This document shows, piece after piece, positions 16,034 to 24,256 of a DNA stretch of 64,000 nucleotides. Origin of the DNA: an uncultured Clostridia bacterium (GTDB taxonomy: Bacteria > Bacillota > Clostridia > Christensenellales > Borkfalkiaceae); contig CANRCK010000002.1 of the NCBI GenBank assembly GCA_947629095.1, positions 186,001 to 250,000 of the forward strand, in the 5' to 3' direction. The translations under genes were made by a program, and so were the position numbers. Below the pieces are notes generated by a model. That model was not told where the DNA came from. It made no database searches and worked only from the letters and a program-made list of their open reading frames with translations. Each line of letters starts with the position of its first letter. Positions within the stretch are counted from its first letter, which is position 1.

Positions 16034-16210
16034 TTATTTGAACGCGTTTTGCGATTTATCGTAAAAATATCCCGCGGCGTTCAGGCGCGATTCTATCTCC
16101 TCCCCGTCAATCCCCTCTTCCTCGCACAGTTCGGCAAAAGAGGAATAGCCGTCGCGCAGGGCGGTGTTAATCACGGAAAGAAGAATAAAGTTGTCCGCGG
16201 GCAATTCCAT
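16034..16210 (-). CDS. DUF4250 family protein
   Basis: A 58-aa cytosolic protein; MELPADNFILLSVINTALRD, then LCEEEGIDGEEIESRL and AAGYFYD, match the DUF4250 pattern of Clostridia. Function unknown. The start is ATG 16210: there is no ribosome site, but a TATAAT -10 element ends exactly 6 nt upstream, so the mRNA should begin at or within a base of the ATG (leaderless). It ends just before the tRNA-Arg gene and may be cotranscribed with it. Confidence 0.85.
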   Translation of the reverse strand: MELPADNFILLSVINTALRDGYSSFAELCEEEGIDGEEIESRLNAAGYFYDKSQNAFK

Positions 16211-16216
16211 AAGTAG

Positions 16217-16267
16217 ATTATAACACAAAATAAAATATTTGCAAACGATATTGCAATATGTTATAAT
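16217..16267. promoter_or_regulatory. Divergent promoters sharing one palindromic -35
   Basis: TTGCAA at 16239-16244 is its own reverse complement. Leftward it gives TTGCAA-16-TATAAT (16222-16217) for the DUF4250 gene; rightward TTGCAA-17-TATAAT (16262-16267) for mnmA. Confidence 0.75.
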
Positions 16268-16286
16268 CATTTAAAAGGAGAAAAAT

Positions 16287-17363
16287 ATGTCGGCAAAAAC
16301 TGTTGTAGTGGGAATGAGCGGGGGCGTGGATTCCTCGGTTGCCGCCTATCTTTTAAAAGAGCAGGGCTACAACGTAGTAGGGCTTTTTATGATGAACTGG
16401 GAGGAGACGGACCCTTCGGGCGCGTGCACGGCGGACGGTGACTTTGCCGACGTTGCCCGCGTTTGCTCCGCCCTTAAAATTCCCTATTACAGCGTTAATT
16501 TTGCAAAGGAATACCGCGAGCGCGTGTTTAAATACTTCCTTGAAGAGTACGCCGCGGGCAGAACGCCCAATCCCGACGTTTTGTGCAACCGCGAGATAAA
16601 ATTCGGACCGTTTTTGAAGTACGCGCTGAATATGGGCGCGGACTTTATTGCCACGGGTCACTACTGCAAAATCGAACACGTTCCGGGCAAAACGCGCCTG
16701 TTAAAGGCAAAGGACGCCTCCAAGGACCAGACATATTTTTTGAACCAGGTGCGCGAGGAGCAGCTTGAAAGAGTTTTGTTCCCCCTTGCCGATATGGACA
16801 AGTCCGAAGTGCGACAAATTGCCGAAAAACTCAATATGTCCACGGCAAAAAAGAAGGATTCCACGGGAATATGTTTTATAGGCGAGCGAAATTTCCGCAA
16901 ATTTTTGCAGGGATATCTGCCCGCGCAGCCGGGGAAAATAGTTACGCTGGGCGGCGAAGCCGTGGGCGAGCATATCGGGCTTATGTACTACACCTTAGGG
17001 CAGCGCAAGGGGCTTGATTTGGGCGGAAAGCACGGCGAAGAGGGCAGGTGGTTTGTTGCGCGGAAGGACGTTGAAAATAATATTTTATATGTTTCCCACG
17101 GCGACGAAAGCCCCCTTTATTCCCGCGCGTGCAGGGTGAAAAATTTGAATTGGATAGGCTACGAGCCGCAAAAAACGCAGTTTGTAAACGCAAAATTCCG
17201 CTACCGCCAGCCCGAACAGGAAGTTACCGTTACTTTGGAAAACGGCGGGGCGCTTGTGGAGTTTGAAGCGCCGCAGCGCGCCGTGACCGAGGGGCAGTAC
17301 GCTGTGTTTTACGACGACGTTGCATGCCTCGGCGGCGGCGTTATTACAGAGGTTATATACTGA
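16287..17363 (+). CDS. mnmA: tRNA-specific 2-thiouridylase MnmA
   Basis: A 358-aa cytosolic enzyme that thiolates U34 of Lys, Glu and Gln tRNAs using ATP and persulfide sulfur. The PP-loop SGGVDSS (11-17) binds ATP. Catalytic Cys100 lies in NPDVLCNREIKF and Cys196 in TGICFIGER; both are intact. The TLGQRKGL segment and C-terminal beta-barrel are standard. AAGGAG precedes ATG 16287. It is transcribed alone from a promoter that shares its -35 with the divergent DUF4250 gene. Confidence 0.98.
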   Translation: MSAKTVVVGMSGGVDSSVAAYLLKEQGYNVVGLFMMNWEETDPSGACTADGDFADVARVCSALKIPYYSVNFAKEYRERVFKYFLEEYAAGRTPNPDVLCNREIKFGPFLKYALNMGADFIATGHYCKIEHVPGKTRLLKAKDASKDQTYFLNQVREEQLERVLFPLADMDKSEVRQIAEKLNMSTAKKKDSTGICFIGERNFRKFLQGYLPAQPGKIVTLGGEAVGEHIGLMYYTLGQRKGLDLGGKHGEEGRWFVARKDVENNILYVSHGDESPLYSRACRVKNLNWIGYEPQKTQFVNAKFRYRQPEQEVTVTLENGGALVEFEAPQRAVTEGQYAVFYDDVACLGGGVITEVIY

Positions 17364-17398
17364 TTAAATTTCCGCAAAATATTTATTTTTAAAGTTGA

Positions 17399-17440
17399 GC
17401 GGCGGGCGCGAATTTTCGCGCCCGCCGCCTGTATTTTTTA
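17399..17440. terminator. Terminator with a repeated GCGGCGGGCGCGAA stem
   Basis: Stem GCGGCGGGCGCGAA/TTCGCGCCCGCCGC (17399-17428) and a T tract on the plus strand. The same left arm recurs at 35481 and 51138. It serves mnmA and the convergent surface-protein gene. Confidence 0.9.
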
Positions 17441-17465
17441 TTTGGTTTAGTTAACCGCAAGTCGG

Positions 17466-19583
17466 TTATCTCAAAACGGGATACAGACCCTCGGCAAAAT
17501 TGAGGTTGGAAAGATCCCAAACGGACTCGCTCCACCCGAGCATCTCCACATAGAATGTGTTTTTGTCGTTTAAATACTCCTCGGTTACCATCATTCCGCC
17601 CGAAGCCTTTACGGTGTACGCGCGGTAGCAAGACGTTTGTTTCCCCTCACCCGTGTTTGTTGCTATGGCGTCAATACATTCTACGTCTGAAGAACCGCTT
17701 ACGCTGACGCTGCTTGTAAATAAACAGTATTCCACAGTCCCACTGTTTACCCCTGCAATACCGCCAAGGTGGGTTTTCCCGGTTCTGTTTTTCTTAGAAA
17801 CATTAATCGTGGACATAACAAGGCATTTGCCGACCGTGCCGGTGTTTTCGCCTGCAATACCGCCCACGTTTATATCTGCGATACTATTATAATTTATCCC
17901 ACTAGTTATTTTTGAAGAAACTTCCCCGACAACTTCGCAATCCAAAATATTGCCCTCGCTTTTGCCGGCTATCATTCCAAAATATGACTTATATCCTTCA
18001 TCAACCTTATCGGTAAAGCTTACGGTTGCGTTGCAATAAACCTGTTTCACGGTGCCCTTGTTGTAGGCGCACACAAGTCCGATATAGCGCTCGACTTTGT
18101 TGGAATTAGTAGCATTTAAAGTCGCGTTTTCGAATCTGACATTTGCGATTGTGCCCTCGTTCACGGCAAAAAGTCCGTAGTAGTTGACGGCGGCGTCCGC
18201 ATAAAGTGAGAAATTGGAAATGGTGTGACCTTCGCCTATAAATTCGCCCTTGAACGGGTTGCTTTCCGAACCGAATGTGCGCAGTTCGGCGTTTTTGCAG
18301 TCTATGTCGTCGGTCAAAATATATTTGCCGCTCATATCCGTAATGTTCTGGAGCTGCATTATGTCCTTGATTTTGGTGTAGTCCTTGTAGGGGTCGTCAT
18401 ACTCCCACTTGCCGTAAATATCCACATCGGCGTGCAGCACAAAGGGAAATTCCACCTTTTGCGTATAATTTTCATTAAAATACCAATCGATAAAAGTGTA
18501 ATTTTCAACCTCGGGCACGGTGAAATTCCGATACTCCGTACCACCCTTTGCCTTTATAGGGTCGGGCGTTAGCGCAACGTTGGTGTGGAAAGTTATGGTG
18601 TACTCCGCCTCCTTCCACAGCGCATACACAACTATGTTGCCCGAAAGTTGCAGAGGATACTGCACGGGCTCGGCGTAGTCTTGGTCTGTATACCAGCCCA
18701 CAAAGTCATAATCGGTCTTTGTGGGGTCGGGGAGCTTTTCTATCTGCTCGTCCGCATAGTACTCGACCGCGTCCATATGGTCGCCGCCTGCCGTATCGAA
18801 TGTGACCTTATACTTTGCAACCGCTTTCCAGCGTGCGGTGAGGGTCACGTCCCTTGTTACGGGCGTTACTGTAGTAAATTGCCCGTCGTTTACGGTGTCA
18901 CCCGTAAACCAACCCAAAAACGTGTAATTGTCGCGCGTGGGTATGGGCAAATCGAGCACGTCGCCGTAGTTTACCGTTATTTCTTCCTGCACGTCCTGCG
19001 GCAGCTCGCCGCCGTTTACATTATATTTTACGGTGTGCGTTTCATTGGCGTGCGGGGCGTCGTCGCCCTTTTCACCCTTTTCGCCTTGGGGTCCCTGTGC
19101 GCCTGTTTCGCCTTTCTCGCCTTGGGGTCCCTGCGCGCCCGTTTCACCTTTCTCGCCTTGGGGACCCTGTGCGCCTGTTTCGCCCTTTTCGCCTTGGGGA
19201 CCCTGCGCGCCGGTTTCCCCTTTTTCGCCTTGGGGACCCTGTGCGCCTGTTTCCCCTTTTTCACCTTGGGGACCCTGCGCGCCGGTTTCCCCTTTTTCGC
19301 CTTGGGGACCCTGTGCGCCTGTTTCCCCTTTCTCGCCTTGGGGTCCTTGTGCGCCCGTTTCGCCCTTTTCGCCTTGGGGACCTTGTGCACCAGTTTCACC
19401 CTTTTCTCCTTGGGGTCCCTGCGCGCCTGTTTCGCCCTTTTCGCCTTGTATACCTTGTATGCCTTGAATTCCCTGCTCGCCCTGAGGTCCGCGCTCACCC
19501 TGCACGGAGCATGCGGCGGCAAAGACCATTGCAATTGCAAGCATAAAAATCATAACATAAAAAATCGGTTTGAATCTTTTCAT
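17466..19583 (-). CDS. Collagen-like repeat surface lipoprotein with InlB-type and GLUG-like repeats
   Basis: A 705-aa secreted lipoprotein. The signal peptide ends at Cys25 (FAAAC). Residues about 29-175 are Gly-X-Y collagen-like repeats, including ten units of GEKGETGAQGPQ encoded by near-identical 36-bp DNA repeats (19084-19443). Three InlB/Flg_new-type repeats follow (about 180-390; Y-T-F-L-G-W-F and F-V-G-W-Y cores). Then come GLUG-like beta-helix segments (VGGIAGENTGTV, LGGIAGVNSGTV) to the C-terminus. It is probably a surface adhesin or structural fibre. It is divergent from an XRE regulator; unit number may vary by slippage. Confidence 0.9.
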   Translation of the reverse strand: MKRFKPIFYVMIFMLAIAMVFAAACSVQGERGPQGEQGIQGIQGIQGEKGETGAQGPQGEKGETGAQGPQGEKGETGAQGPQGEKGETGAQGPQGEKGETGAQGPQGEKGETGAQGPQGEKGETGAQGPQGEKGETGAQGPQGEKGETGAQGPQGEKGETGAQGPQGEKGEKGDDAPHANETHTVKYNVNGGELPQDVQEEITVNYGDVLDLPIPTRDNYTFLGWFTGDTVNDGQFTTVTPVTRDVTLTARWKAVAKYKVTFDTAGGDHMDAVEYYADEQIEKLPDPTKTDYDFVGWYTDQDYAEPVQYPLQLSGNIVVYALWKEAEYTITFHTNVALTPDPIKAKGGTEYRNFTVPEVENYTFIDWYFNENYTQKVEFPFVLHADVDIYGKWEYDDPYKDYTKIKDIMQLQNITDMSGKYILTDDIDCKNAELRTFGSESNPFKGEFIGEGHTISNFSLYADAAVNYYGLFAVNEGTIANVRFENATLNATNSNKVERYIGLVCAYNKGTVKQVYCNATVSFTDKVDEGYKSYFGMIAGKSEGNILDCEVVGEVSSKITSGINYNSIADINVGGIAGENTGTVGKCLVMSTINVSKKNRTGKTHLGGIAGVNSGTVEYCLFTSSVSVSGSSDVECIDAIATNTGEGKQTSCYRAYTVKASGGMMVTEEYLNDKNTFYVEMLGWSESVWDLSNLNFAEGLYPVLR

Positions 19584-19612
19584 TGTTGCTCCTCCTGTGT
19601 ATTTGCGACATA

Positions 19613-19674
19613 ATTATAACGTAAACGCGTGATAAATGTCAACACTTTTATGTAGTAAAAATAACGTAAATACG
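19613..19674. promoter_or_regulatory. Promoter of the collagen-like gene and candidate operator repeats
   Basis: On the complement TTGACA (19642-19637), 18 nt, TATAAT (19618-19613). A direct repeat ATAACGTAAA followed by a two-base gap and CG occurs at 19616-19629 and 19661-19674, 45 bp apart, flanking the intergenic space. It is a candidate binding site for the regulator at 19700. Confidence 0.6.
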
Positions 19675-19699
19675 CCATAAAATGATATTGAGGTGTATT

Positions 19700-19999
19700 A
19701 TGGATGTTATTGCGGAAATAGAGAAATTGAGAAAAGAGAGGGGCTGGACAAAATACAAGCTTGCCGAAGAAGCAATGCTGACCTACTCCACCCTTTCGGC
19801 AATGTATATAAGAAACACTCCGCCCAAATTGGATATTCTGGAGATGATATGCACGGCGTTCGGCTTGACGCTTGCGCAGTTTTTTGCGGACGGGAACGAA
19901 GGGGAATTTTTATCCGAGGACGAAAAGGAACTTTTGCACAGTTACAGGAGGCTGACGGACGAGAAGAAAAAAGCCGTAAATGTTTTGATTAATAAATGA
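19700..19999 (+). CDS. XRE-family HTH regulator
   Basis: A 99-aa protein: HTH at about residues 5-60 (LRKERGWTKYKLAEEAMLTY, STLSAMYIRN, DILEMICTAFGLTLAQFF), then a short acidic C-terminal helix (EDEKELLHSYRRLTDEKKKA), a common arrangement in Firmicutes. ATG 19700 has GAGGTG upstream; the longer frame from 19682 does not. It is divergent from the collagen-like surface protein and probably regulates it and itself. Confidence 0.9.
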   Translation: MDVIAEIEKLRKERGWTKYKLAEEAMLTYSTLSAMYIRNTPPKLDILEMICTAFGLTLAQFFADGNEGEFLSEDEKELLHSYRRLTDEKKKAVNVLINK

Positions 20000-20002
20000 A
20001 AG

Positions 20003-20042
20003 AGGCGCGGAAGCGGCAAAAAGCCGCTTCCGCGCCTGTTTT
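20003..20042. terminator. Bidirectional terminator
   Basis: A 15-bp stem AGGCGCGGAAGCGGC/GCCGCTTCCGCGCCT (20003-20037) with T-rich flank GTTTTATAT between convergent genes. Confidence 0.9.
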
Positions 20043-20057
20043 ATATGAACAAAAATT

Positions 20058-21119
20058 TTAAAAGCCCTTTATGATATCGCCGTTCAGCTTTTTGCAAAGC
20101 TCCAGCCCGAGTTTTACGTTGGATTCAACGTCCTCCAAAGCGGCATAGCAGTGGAAGGTGTGGATATACCTCACGGGAACGCCAGCAACTATTACGGGCG
20201 TGCCGCCGTTTGCAAAAACTATATACGCTCCGTTATTTCCGCCGCCCGTGCGCACAGCCATCTGCACTTTTACGCCGCACTCCTCCGCCGTCTTTTCCGA
20301 AAACGCCACAAAGCGCGGGGTGCAAATCACGGTGCTGTCCATATGCCGTATCATAACCCCGCCGCGGAGCCTGTCCTGCACGAGGTAGTCTGGGGTGAAC
20401 GTGTCGTCCGCGGGGCAGCCCTCAAAGCATATGGCCGCGGAAGGCTTTATGTTTGCCATAACCGCCTTTATGCCGCGCAGCCCAACCTCCTCCTGTGAGG
20501 AGATTACGCCAACGACGTCGATATTTATATCTTCGTGCTGCAATAATCTTAAAATTTCAAGAACGGTAGCCACGCCCAGCCTGTCGTCGAACGCCTTGCC
20601 GTACAAAAGACCCGTTCCGGCGTTATATTCAAAGGGCGCCAAGGGCACGACGGGCGCGCCGACCTTTATGCCGAGGGCAGCAACTTCTTTGGCGGAGGTT
20701 GCGCCGACGTCTATGGAAAGTTCGGCGTAGGTAACGCCGGACATGCGCTGGGCTTCGGTCATAAAATGCGGCGGAGTTGCCGAAATTACGCCCGGTATAT
20801 AGCCATTTTCTGTGTAGATTTGCACGCGGGAGGAGGGCAGGGACTTTTCGTTCCACGTGCCCAGATTCACAAAGCGGAGAGTGCCGTCCGGCTTGATGGC
20901 GTGGACCATAAAGCCGACCTCGTCGGCGTGGGCGTCAAGCATCAAAAGCGGGCGGTTACCCCTGTTGTATTTGGGGAAAATATAGAGATTGCGCATTGAA
21001 TCTTCTTCAAAAGTTGCAAAATCCCTTGCGTATTCCCGCGCAATTTCAACCACTTCGTCCTCGAACCCGCTTACGCCGCGGGCGTTGCTCAATTTTTCAA
21101 TAAGTTGTAAAAACTCCAT
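20058..21119 (-). CDS. M42-family metallo-aminopeptidase
   Basis: A 353-aa cytosolic peptidase of the PepA/FrvX type, which forms dodecameric cages and trims peptides. Metal and catalytic motifs: LDAHADEVGF (His and Asp), AFDDRLG (bridging Asp), SSQEEVGLRG (catalytic Glu pair), and a late His (VRYIHTFHCYAALEDVES). HADE replaces the commoner HMDE. It follows rsmI by 15 bp and is probably cotranscribed with it. Confidence 0.92.
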   Translation of the reverse strand: MEFLQLIEKLSNARGVSGFEDEVVEIAREYARDFATFEEDSMRNLYIFPKYNRGNRPLLMLDAHADEVGFMVHAIKPDGTLRFVNLGTWNEKSLPSSRVQIYTENGYIPGVISATPPHFMTEAQRMSGVTYAELSIDVGATSAKEVAALGIKVGAPVVPLAPFEYNAGTGLLYGKAFDDRLGVATVLEILRLLQHEDINIDVVGVISSQEEVGLRGIKAVMANIKPSAAICFEGCPADDTFTPDYLVQDRLRGGVMIRHMDSTVICTPRFVAFSEKTAEECGVKVQMAVRTGGGNNGAYIVFANGGTPVIVAGVPVRYIHTFHCYAALEDVESNVKLGLELCKKLNGDIIKGF

Positions 21120-21134
21120 ATATATTGCCTCTTT

Positions 21135-21950
21135 TTATAAGTCTATAGAAAATTTATACATTTCGGACTTGGGGATTCCCCTGTCCTTTGCAGCCTGCTT
21201 TACTGCCTCTTTTTTATCCATACCGAGGTTTATATAGTGCAATATGTGCTCTCTTTCGGAGAGGGCGTTGAGTTCGTTGGGGACATTCTGCGCACCCTCC
21301 ACCAGCACCACGAATTCGCCGCGGCTCTCCCCCTTAAAACCATCGGCAAGATTGAAATATACCGCCTCTTCGTGGATTTTTGTTATTTCGCGCACGGCGC
21401 ACGCCCGTCTTTGGTCGAAAACCGAATACATGTCTGCAATATCCCTTTCCAAATCCTGCGGGGCAACGTGAAAAATAAGCGTGCAGGGCAGGTTTTTATA
21501 GGCAGTTAACAGCTCCTTTCTTTCACTCTGTTTTTCGGGCAAAAAGCCCAAAAACGCAAAACGGTCCGCGGGAAACGCCGAAAGAATGAGCGCGGAGAGC
21601 GCGGCGTTTGCGCCGGGGATAACGGTGTAGCCCACACCCGCCTCCTTTAAGGCGGCGCAGACGACATTGCCCGGGTCGGAGATCACGGGCATGCCTGCGT
21701 CGGAAATTACGCACACCTTCTTTCCTTCCGCGGCGGCGGATATTATTTTTTGGGCTGCTTCGCGCTCGTTGAATTTGTGGCAGGCGAAAAGGGGCTTTTT
21801 TATCTGATAGGCGTTCAACAGCTTTATGGAATGGCGCGTATCTTCGCAAAAGATTACGTCGGTACTTTGCAACGCTTCAATAGCGCGCAAAGATATGTCC
21901 TTTAAGTTGCCTATGGGTGTTGAAACGAAATATACATTAACTGTGTCCAT
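21135..21950 (-). CDS. rsmI: 16S rRNA (cytidine-1402-2'-O)-methyltransferase
   Basis: A 271-aa SAM-dependent tetrapyrrole-methylase-fold enzyme that modifies 16S rRNA C1402 in the P site. Signatures: STPIGNLKDISLRA, FCEDTRHS, SDAGMPVISDPG, VIPGANAALSALILS and a C-terminal helical module. ATG 21950 is chosen, with a GTG at 21962 possible; neither has a strong ribosome site. In Bacillus rsmI follows trmN6-like yabB; here about 350 bp of repeats separate the two. Confidence 0.95.
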   Translation of the reverse strand: MDTVNVYFVSTPIGNLKDISLRAIEALQSTDVIFCEDTRHSIKLLNAYQIKKPLFACHKFNEREAAQKIISAAAEGKKVCVISDAGMPVISDPGNVVCAALKEAGVGYTVIPGANAALSALILSAFPADRFAFLGFLPEKQSERKELLTAYKNLPCTLIFHVAPQDLERDIADMYSVFDQRRACAVREITKIHEEAVYFNLADGFKGESRGEFVVLVEGAQNVPNELNALSEREHILHYINLGMDKKEAVKQAAKDRGIPKSEMYKFSIDL

Positions 21951-21985
21951 TGAAGTACTCACTATTTTAAACGGCGCCCTTCCCC

Positions 21986-22300
21986 TCCTGTCATTCTGAG
22001 GCGTCGGCCGAGGCTTCCACTCCTGTCATTCTGAGGCGTCAGCCGAAGAATCTGTTGAACTCTCTCCTGTCATTCTGAGGCGTCGGCCGAAGAATCTGTT
22101 GTGAAGAAACTTTTTGACAATCCCCTCAGTCACCTGCGGTGACAGCTCCCCCTACTACGGGGAGCCAAGGGGTTGGGGGCAATTACGGAGTTATGCGGTG
22201 GGTAGAAGCAAGTTATGCAAGGAAAGCGAGCACCGACGAAAGGAGTGTACACAGACGTACACGACTGAGGCGGCGCGGAGCTTGACACAGCAGAACGCCG
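21986..22300. repeat. Intergenic mosaic of repeat families A and C
   Basis: Three tandem partial copies of CTGTCATTCTGAGGCGTC are followed by family A (GAAGAATCTGTTG, GACAATCCCCTCAGTCACC, GGTGACAGCTCC, GGGGAGCCAAGG), then family C pieces (TTACGGAGTTATGCGGTGGG, GTACACAGACGTACAC). It fills the gap between trmN6 and rsmI and nearly touches the trmN6 stop. Confidence 0.85.
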
Positions 22301-22301
22301 C

Positions 22302-22988
22302 TTATACACGCCGCTCGGTAGCATTTATAATGGTGGGCAACACCTCCACCCCCTCCTTCCCCCCCTTAACCGCTTCCACCATAACGAGATAGGGCTTTGC
22401 GCCTGACCTGCCGCAAACAAACTGCATACGCTTGGGTTCAAGATTTTTGCTTTTTAAAAGATATATCAGCTCGGCAGTGCGGTCGGCGCGGTTTAAAAGG
22501 GCTACGCGCCCCCCGAACTTAAGCTTTTTGCCGGCGGATTCAACAATTTGGGGAAGGGTGATTGTTATTTCCTTGCGGCACACGGCTTTTTTATAGTCGT
22601 CGTTTTCAAAACCGCCGCGCTCATAGGGCGGATTGCAGAGTATGAGAGAGAATTTATCGTTATATTCCCGCGGGATATCCTGCACTTTGGTGCAAACCAC
22701 GGTGCAGTCAAAGCCGTTGAGCTGAGCAGTCCTTTGAGACATTTCCGCAAGCTCGGGCTGCATTTCAAAGAGGGTGAGGGACTTGATTATAGGGTTTAAG
22801 CACAAAAAATGAAAGCCCACCACCCCGCTGCCGGAGCAAAAATCGGCAACCGCGTCCCCCGCCTTTGCCCGCGCAAACCGAGACAGGAGAATGCTGTCCG
22901 AGGTGAACCGGTAGAGGGAGACGTTTTGTATTATCTTTTTATCCCCGAAAAACTCTTCGAGGACTTCGCCAGGATTTAAATTTACCAT
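22302..22988 (-). CDS. tRNA1(Val) (adenine-37-N6)-methyltransferase-like protein
   Basis: A 228-aa SAM-dependent methyltransferase of the YabB/TrmN6 group. VADFCSGSGVVGFHFL (motif I), EMQPELAEMSQRTAQLNGF (motif II) and ILCNPPYERGG (NPPY catalytic motif) are clear. It lies in the Bacillus-like order ricT...yabB-rsmI. The start is uncertain: ATG 22988 lacks a ribosome site; TTG 23033 and a GTG four codons later are alternatives. The last residues run into the repeat block, so the C-terminus may have been altered by it. Confidence 0.88.
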   Translation of the reverse strand: MVNLNPGEVLEEFFGDKKIIQNVSLYRFTSDSILLSRFARAKAGDAVADFCSGSGVVGFHFLCLNPIIKSLTLFEMQPELAEMSQRTAQLNGFDCTVVCTKVQDIPREYNDKFSLILCNPPYERGGFENDDYKKAVCRKEITITLPQIVESAGKKLKFGGRVALLNRADRTAELIYLLKSKNLEPKRMQFVCGRSGAKPYLVMVEAVKGGKEGVEVLPTIINATERRV

Positions 22989-23093
22989 AACATATGATTT
23001 GCGGCTTGAATTTGCCGCCACTCTTTCCGGCAAAAAAAGAAAGACGAAGCTACGCCCTTAAAACGGCGCACTCCGCCTTTCCCTTTTTTTAAC

Positions 23094-23267
23094 TTATTCC
23101 GCAGGATGGATAGCGCCCGTGGGGCAACCATCTTCGCACGCACCGCAGTCGATGCAAACGTCGGGGTTTACAACATACTTGTCGGGACCTTCCGAGATTG
23201 CTTCTACGGGGCAGGTAGCTGCGCAAGCACCGCAGCTTACGCATTCGTCAGATATTACGTGAGCCAT
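23094..23267 (-). CDS. 2[4Fe-4S] ferredoxin
   Basis: A 57-aa clostridial-type ferredoxin. Two CxxCxxCxxxCP motifs, CVSCGACAATCP and CIDCGACEDGCP, ligate two [4Fe-4S] clusters. It is the likely electron carrier for the hydrogenase and other oxidoreductases. GGAGG precedes ATG 23267. It has its own promoter at 23312-23340. It is inserted between ricT and trmN6 where yabA lies in Bacillus. Confidence 0.96.
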   Translation of the reverse strand: MAHVISDECVSCGACAATCPVEAISEGPDKYVVNPDVCIDCGACEDGCPTGAIHPAE

Positions 23268-23311
23268 AATTTTCCTCCATGTTTTATACGTTTTTATACG
23301 TTGTTAGGGGT

Positions 23312-23340
23312 ATTATATCACACAAATTTTTAACTGTAAA
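23312..23340 (-). promoter_or_regulatory. Ferredoxin promoter
   Basis: On the complement TTTACA (23340-23335), 17 nt, TATAAT (23317-23312). The leader carries a tandem ACGTATAAA repeat (about 23283-23301). Confidence 0.75.
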
Positions 23341-23383
23341 GAGAAAAAGTAAAATTTTTTTATTTTACCAAAGTCCCAAAAAA

Positions 23384-24256
23384 TCAGTCCAGAATATCCT
23401 TTAAGTCGGCGGGAACTTCCTCTTCCTTTTCGGGCTTTGCGGAAGGTTTGAACTTTATTGCGCCAACGGGGTAGTCGTGATAGGTGAAAATATCCTTTTC
23501 CCTGTCGTCTATGCGCACGCGCACTTCCATTTTGAGCATATTGACGTTTACTACCGTGCCCTTGCCCTCGGGCGTAGTGACTTCGGCGCCTATTTTGGGC
23601 ATCTTTTTGCAGGCGTCGGCGTAGTAGTCGTTTTCAAACGCAAGGCAGCACATAAGCCTTCCGCACAGCCCCGATATTTTGCCGGGATTGAGCGAAAGCC
23701 CCTGGTTTTTTGCCATTTTTATGGATACTTTTTTAAAGTCCGGCACGCAGCTTGCACAGCAGCATTCCCTGCCGCAGGGGGCAAGCCCGCCTATCATCTT
23801 TATTTCGTCGCGAATACCCACCTGCCTCAGCTCTATACGCATTTTGAACACCTGCGAAAGCTCCTTTACAAGTTCGCGGAAGTCAACGCGCTGGGGCGCG
23901 GAATAATAGAATATAGCCTTAGCGCCGTCGAAAGTGAATTCACAGTCTATAAGCTTCATTTCCAGACCGTGCTTTTCTATTTTTTCGGCTACTATTTTTA
24001 AAGCCCCGTCCTTCTTTTCAAGGTTTTTGCGGTGAGTTTCCCTGTCCTTTGGTGTGGCTATCCGCATTATGGGTTTAAGCGGGGAAACGAGCTTTTCCTC
24101 GGGCACTTCGGCAAAGGGGATTACCACCGTGGCGTACTCAACGCCGCGCGCGGTTTCCACTATCACGCCCATGCCTTCCTTATATCTCTCCTTCCCGGGC
24201 GCAAAATAATAAACCTTTCCGCCGTCCTTAAAGGTCACGCCTGTAATTTTAGCCAT
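23384..24256 (-). CDS. ricT: PSP1-domain protein RicT (YaaT)
   Basis: A 290-aa protein of the PSP1/YaaT family. In Bacillus RicT joins RicA and RicF in the Y-complex, which binds [4Fe-4S] clusters and steers RNase Y-dependent RNA maturation and development. The Cys-rich centre is conserved (CGRECCCASC and GLCGRLMCC). The C-terminal tail is charged. It overlaps the end of holB by 22 bp, indicating cotranscription with tmk-holB. Confidence 0.94.
   Translation of the reverse strand: MAKITGVTFKDGGKVYYFAPGKERYKEGMGVIVETARGVEYATVVIPFAEVPEEKLVSPLKPIMRIATPKDRETHRKNLEKKDGALKIVAEKIEKHGLEMKLIDCEFTFDGAKAIFYYSAPQRVDFRELVKELSQVFKMRIELRQVGIRDEIKMIGGLAPCGRECCCASCVPDFKKVSIKMAKNQGLSLNPGKISGLCGRLMCCLAFENDYYADACKKMPKIGAEVTTPEGKGTVVNVNMLKMEVRVRIDDREKDIFTYHDYPVGAIKFKPSAKPEKEEEVPADLKDILD

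Noticed and set aside
19084-19443. Possible CRISPR array from ten regular repeats
   Set aside because: The repeats are contiguous 36-bp coding units without spacers.
19033-19546. Repeat-rich open frames on both strands over the collagen-like region
   Set aside because: The 36-bp repeat keeps all frames open; only the minus-strand collagen frame has a signal peptide and sensible domains.
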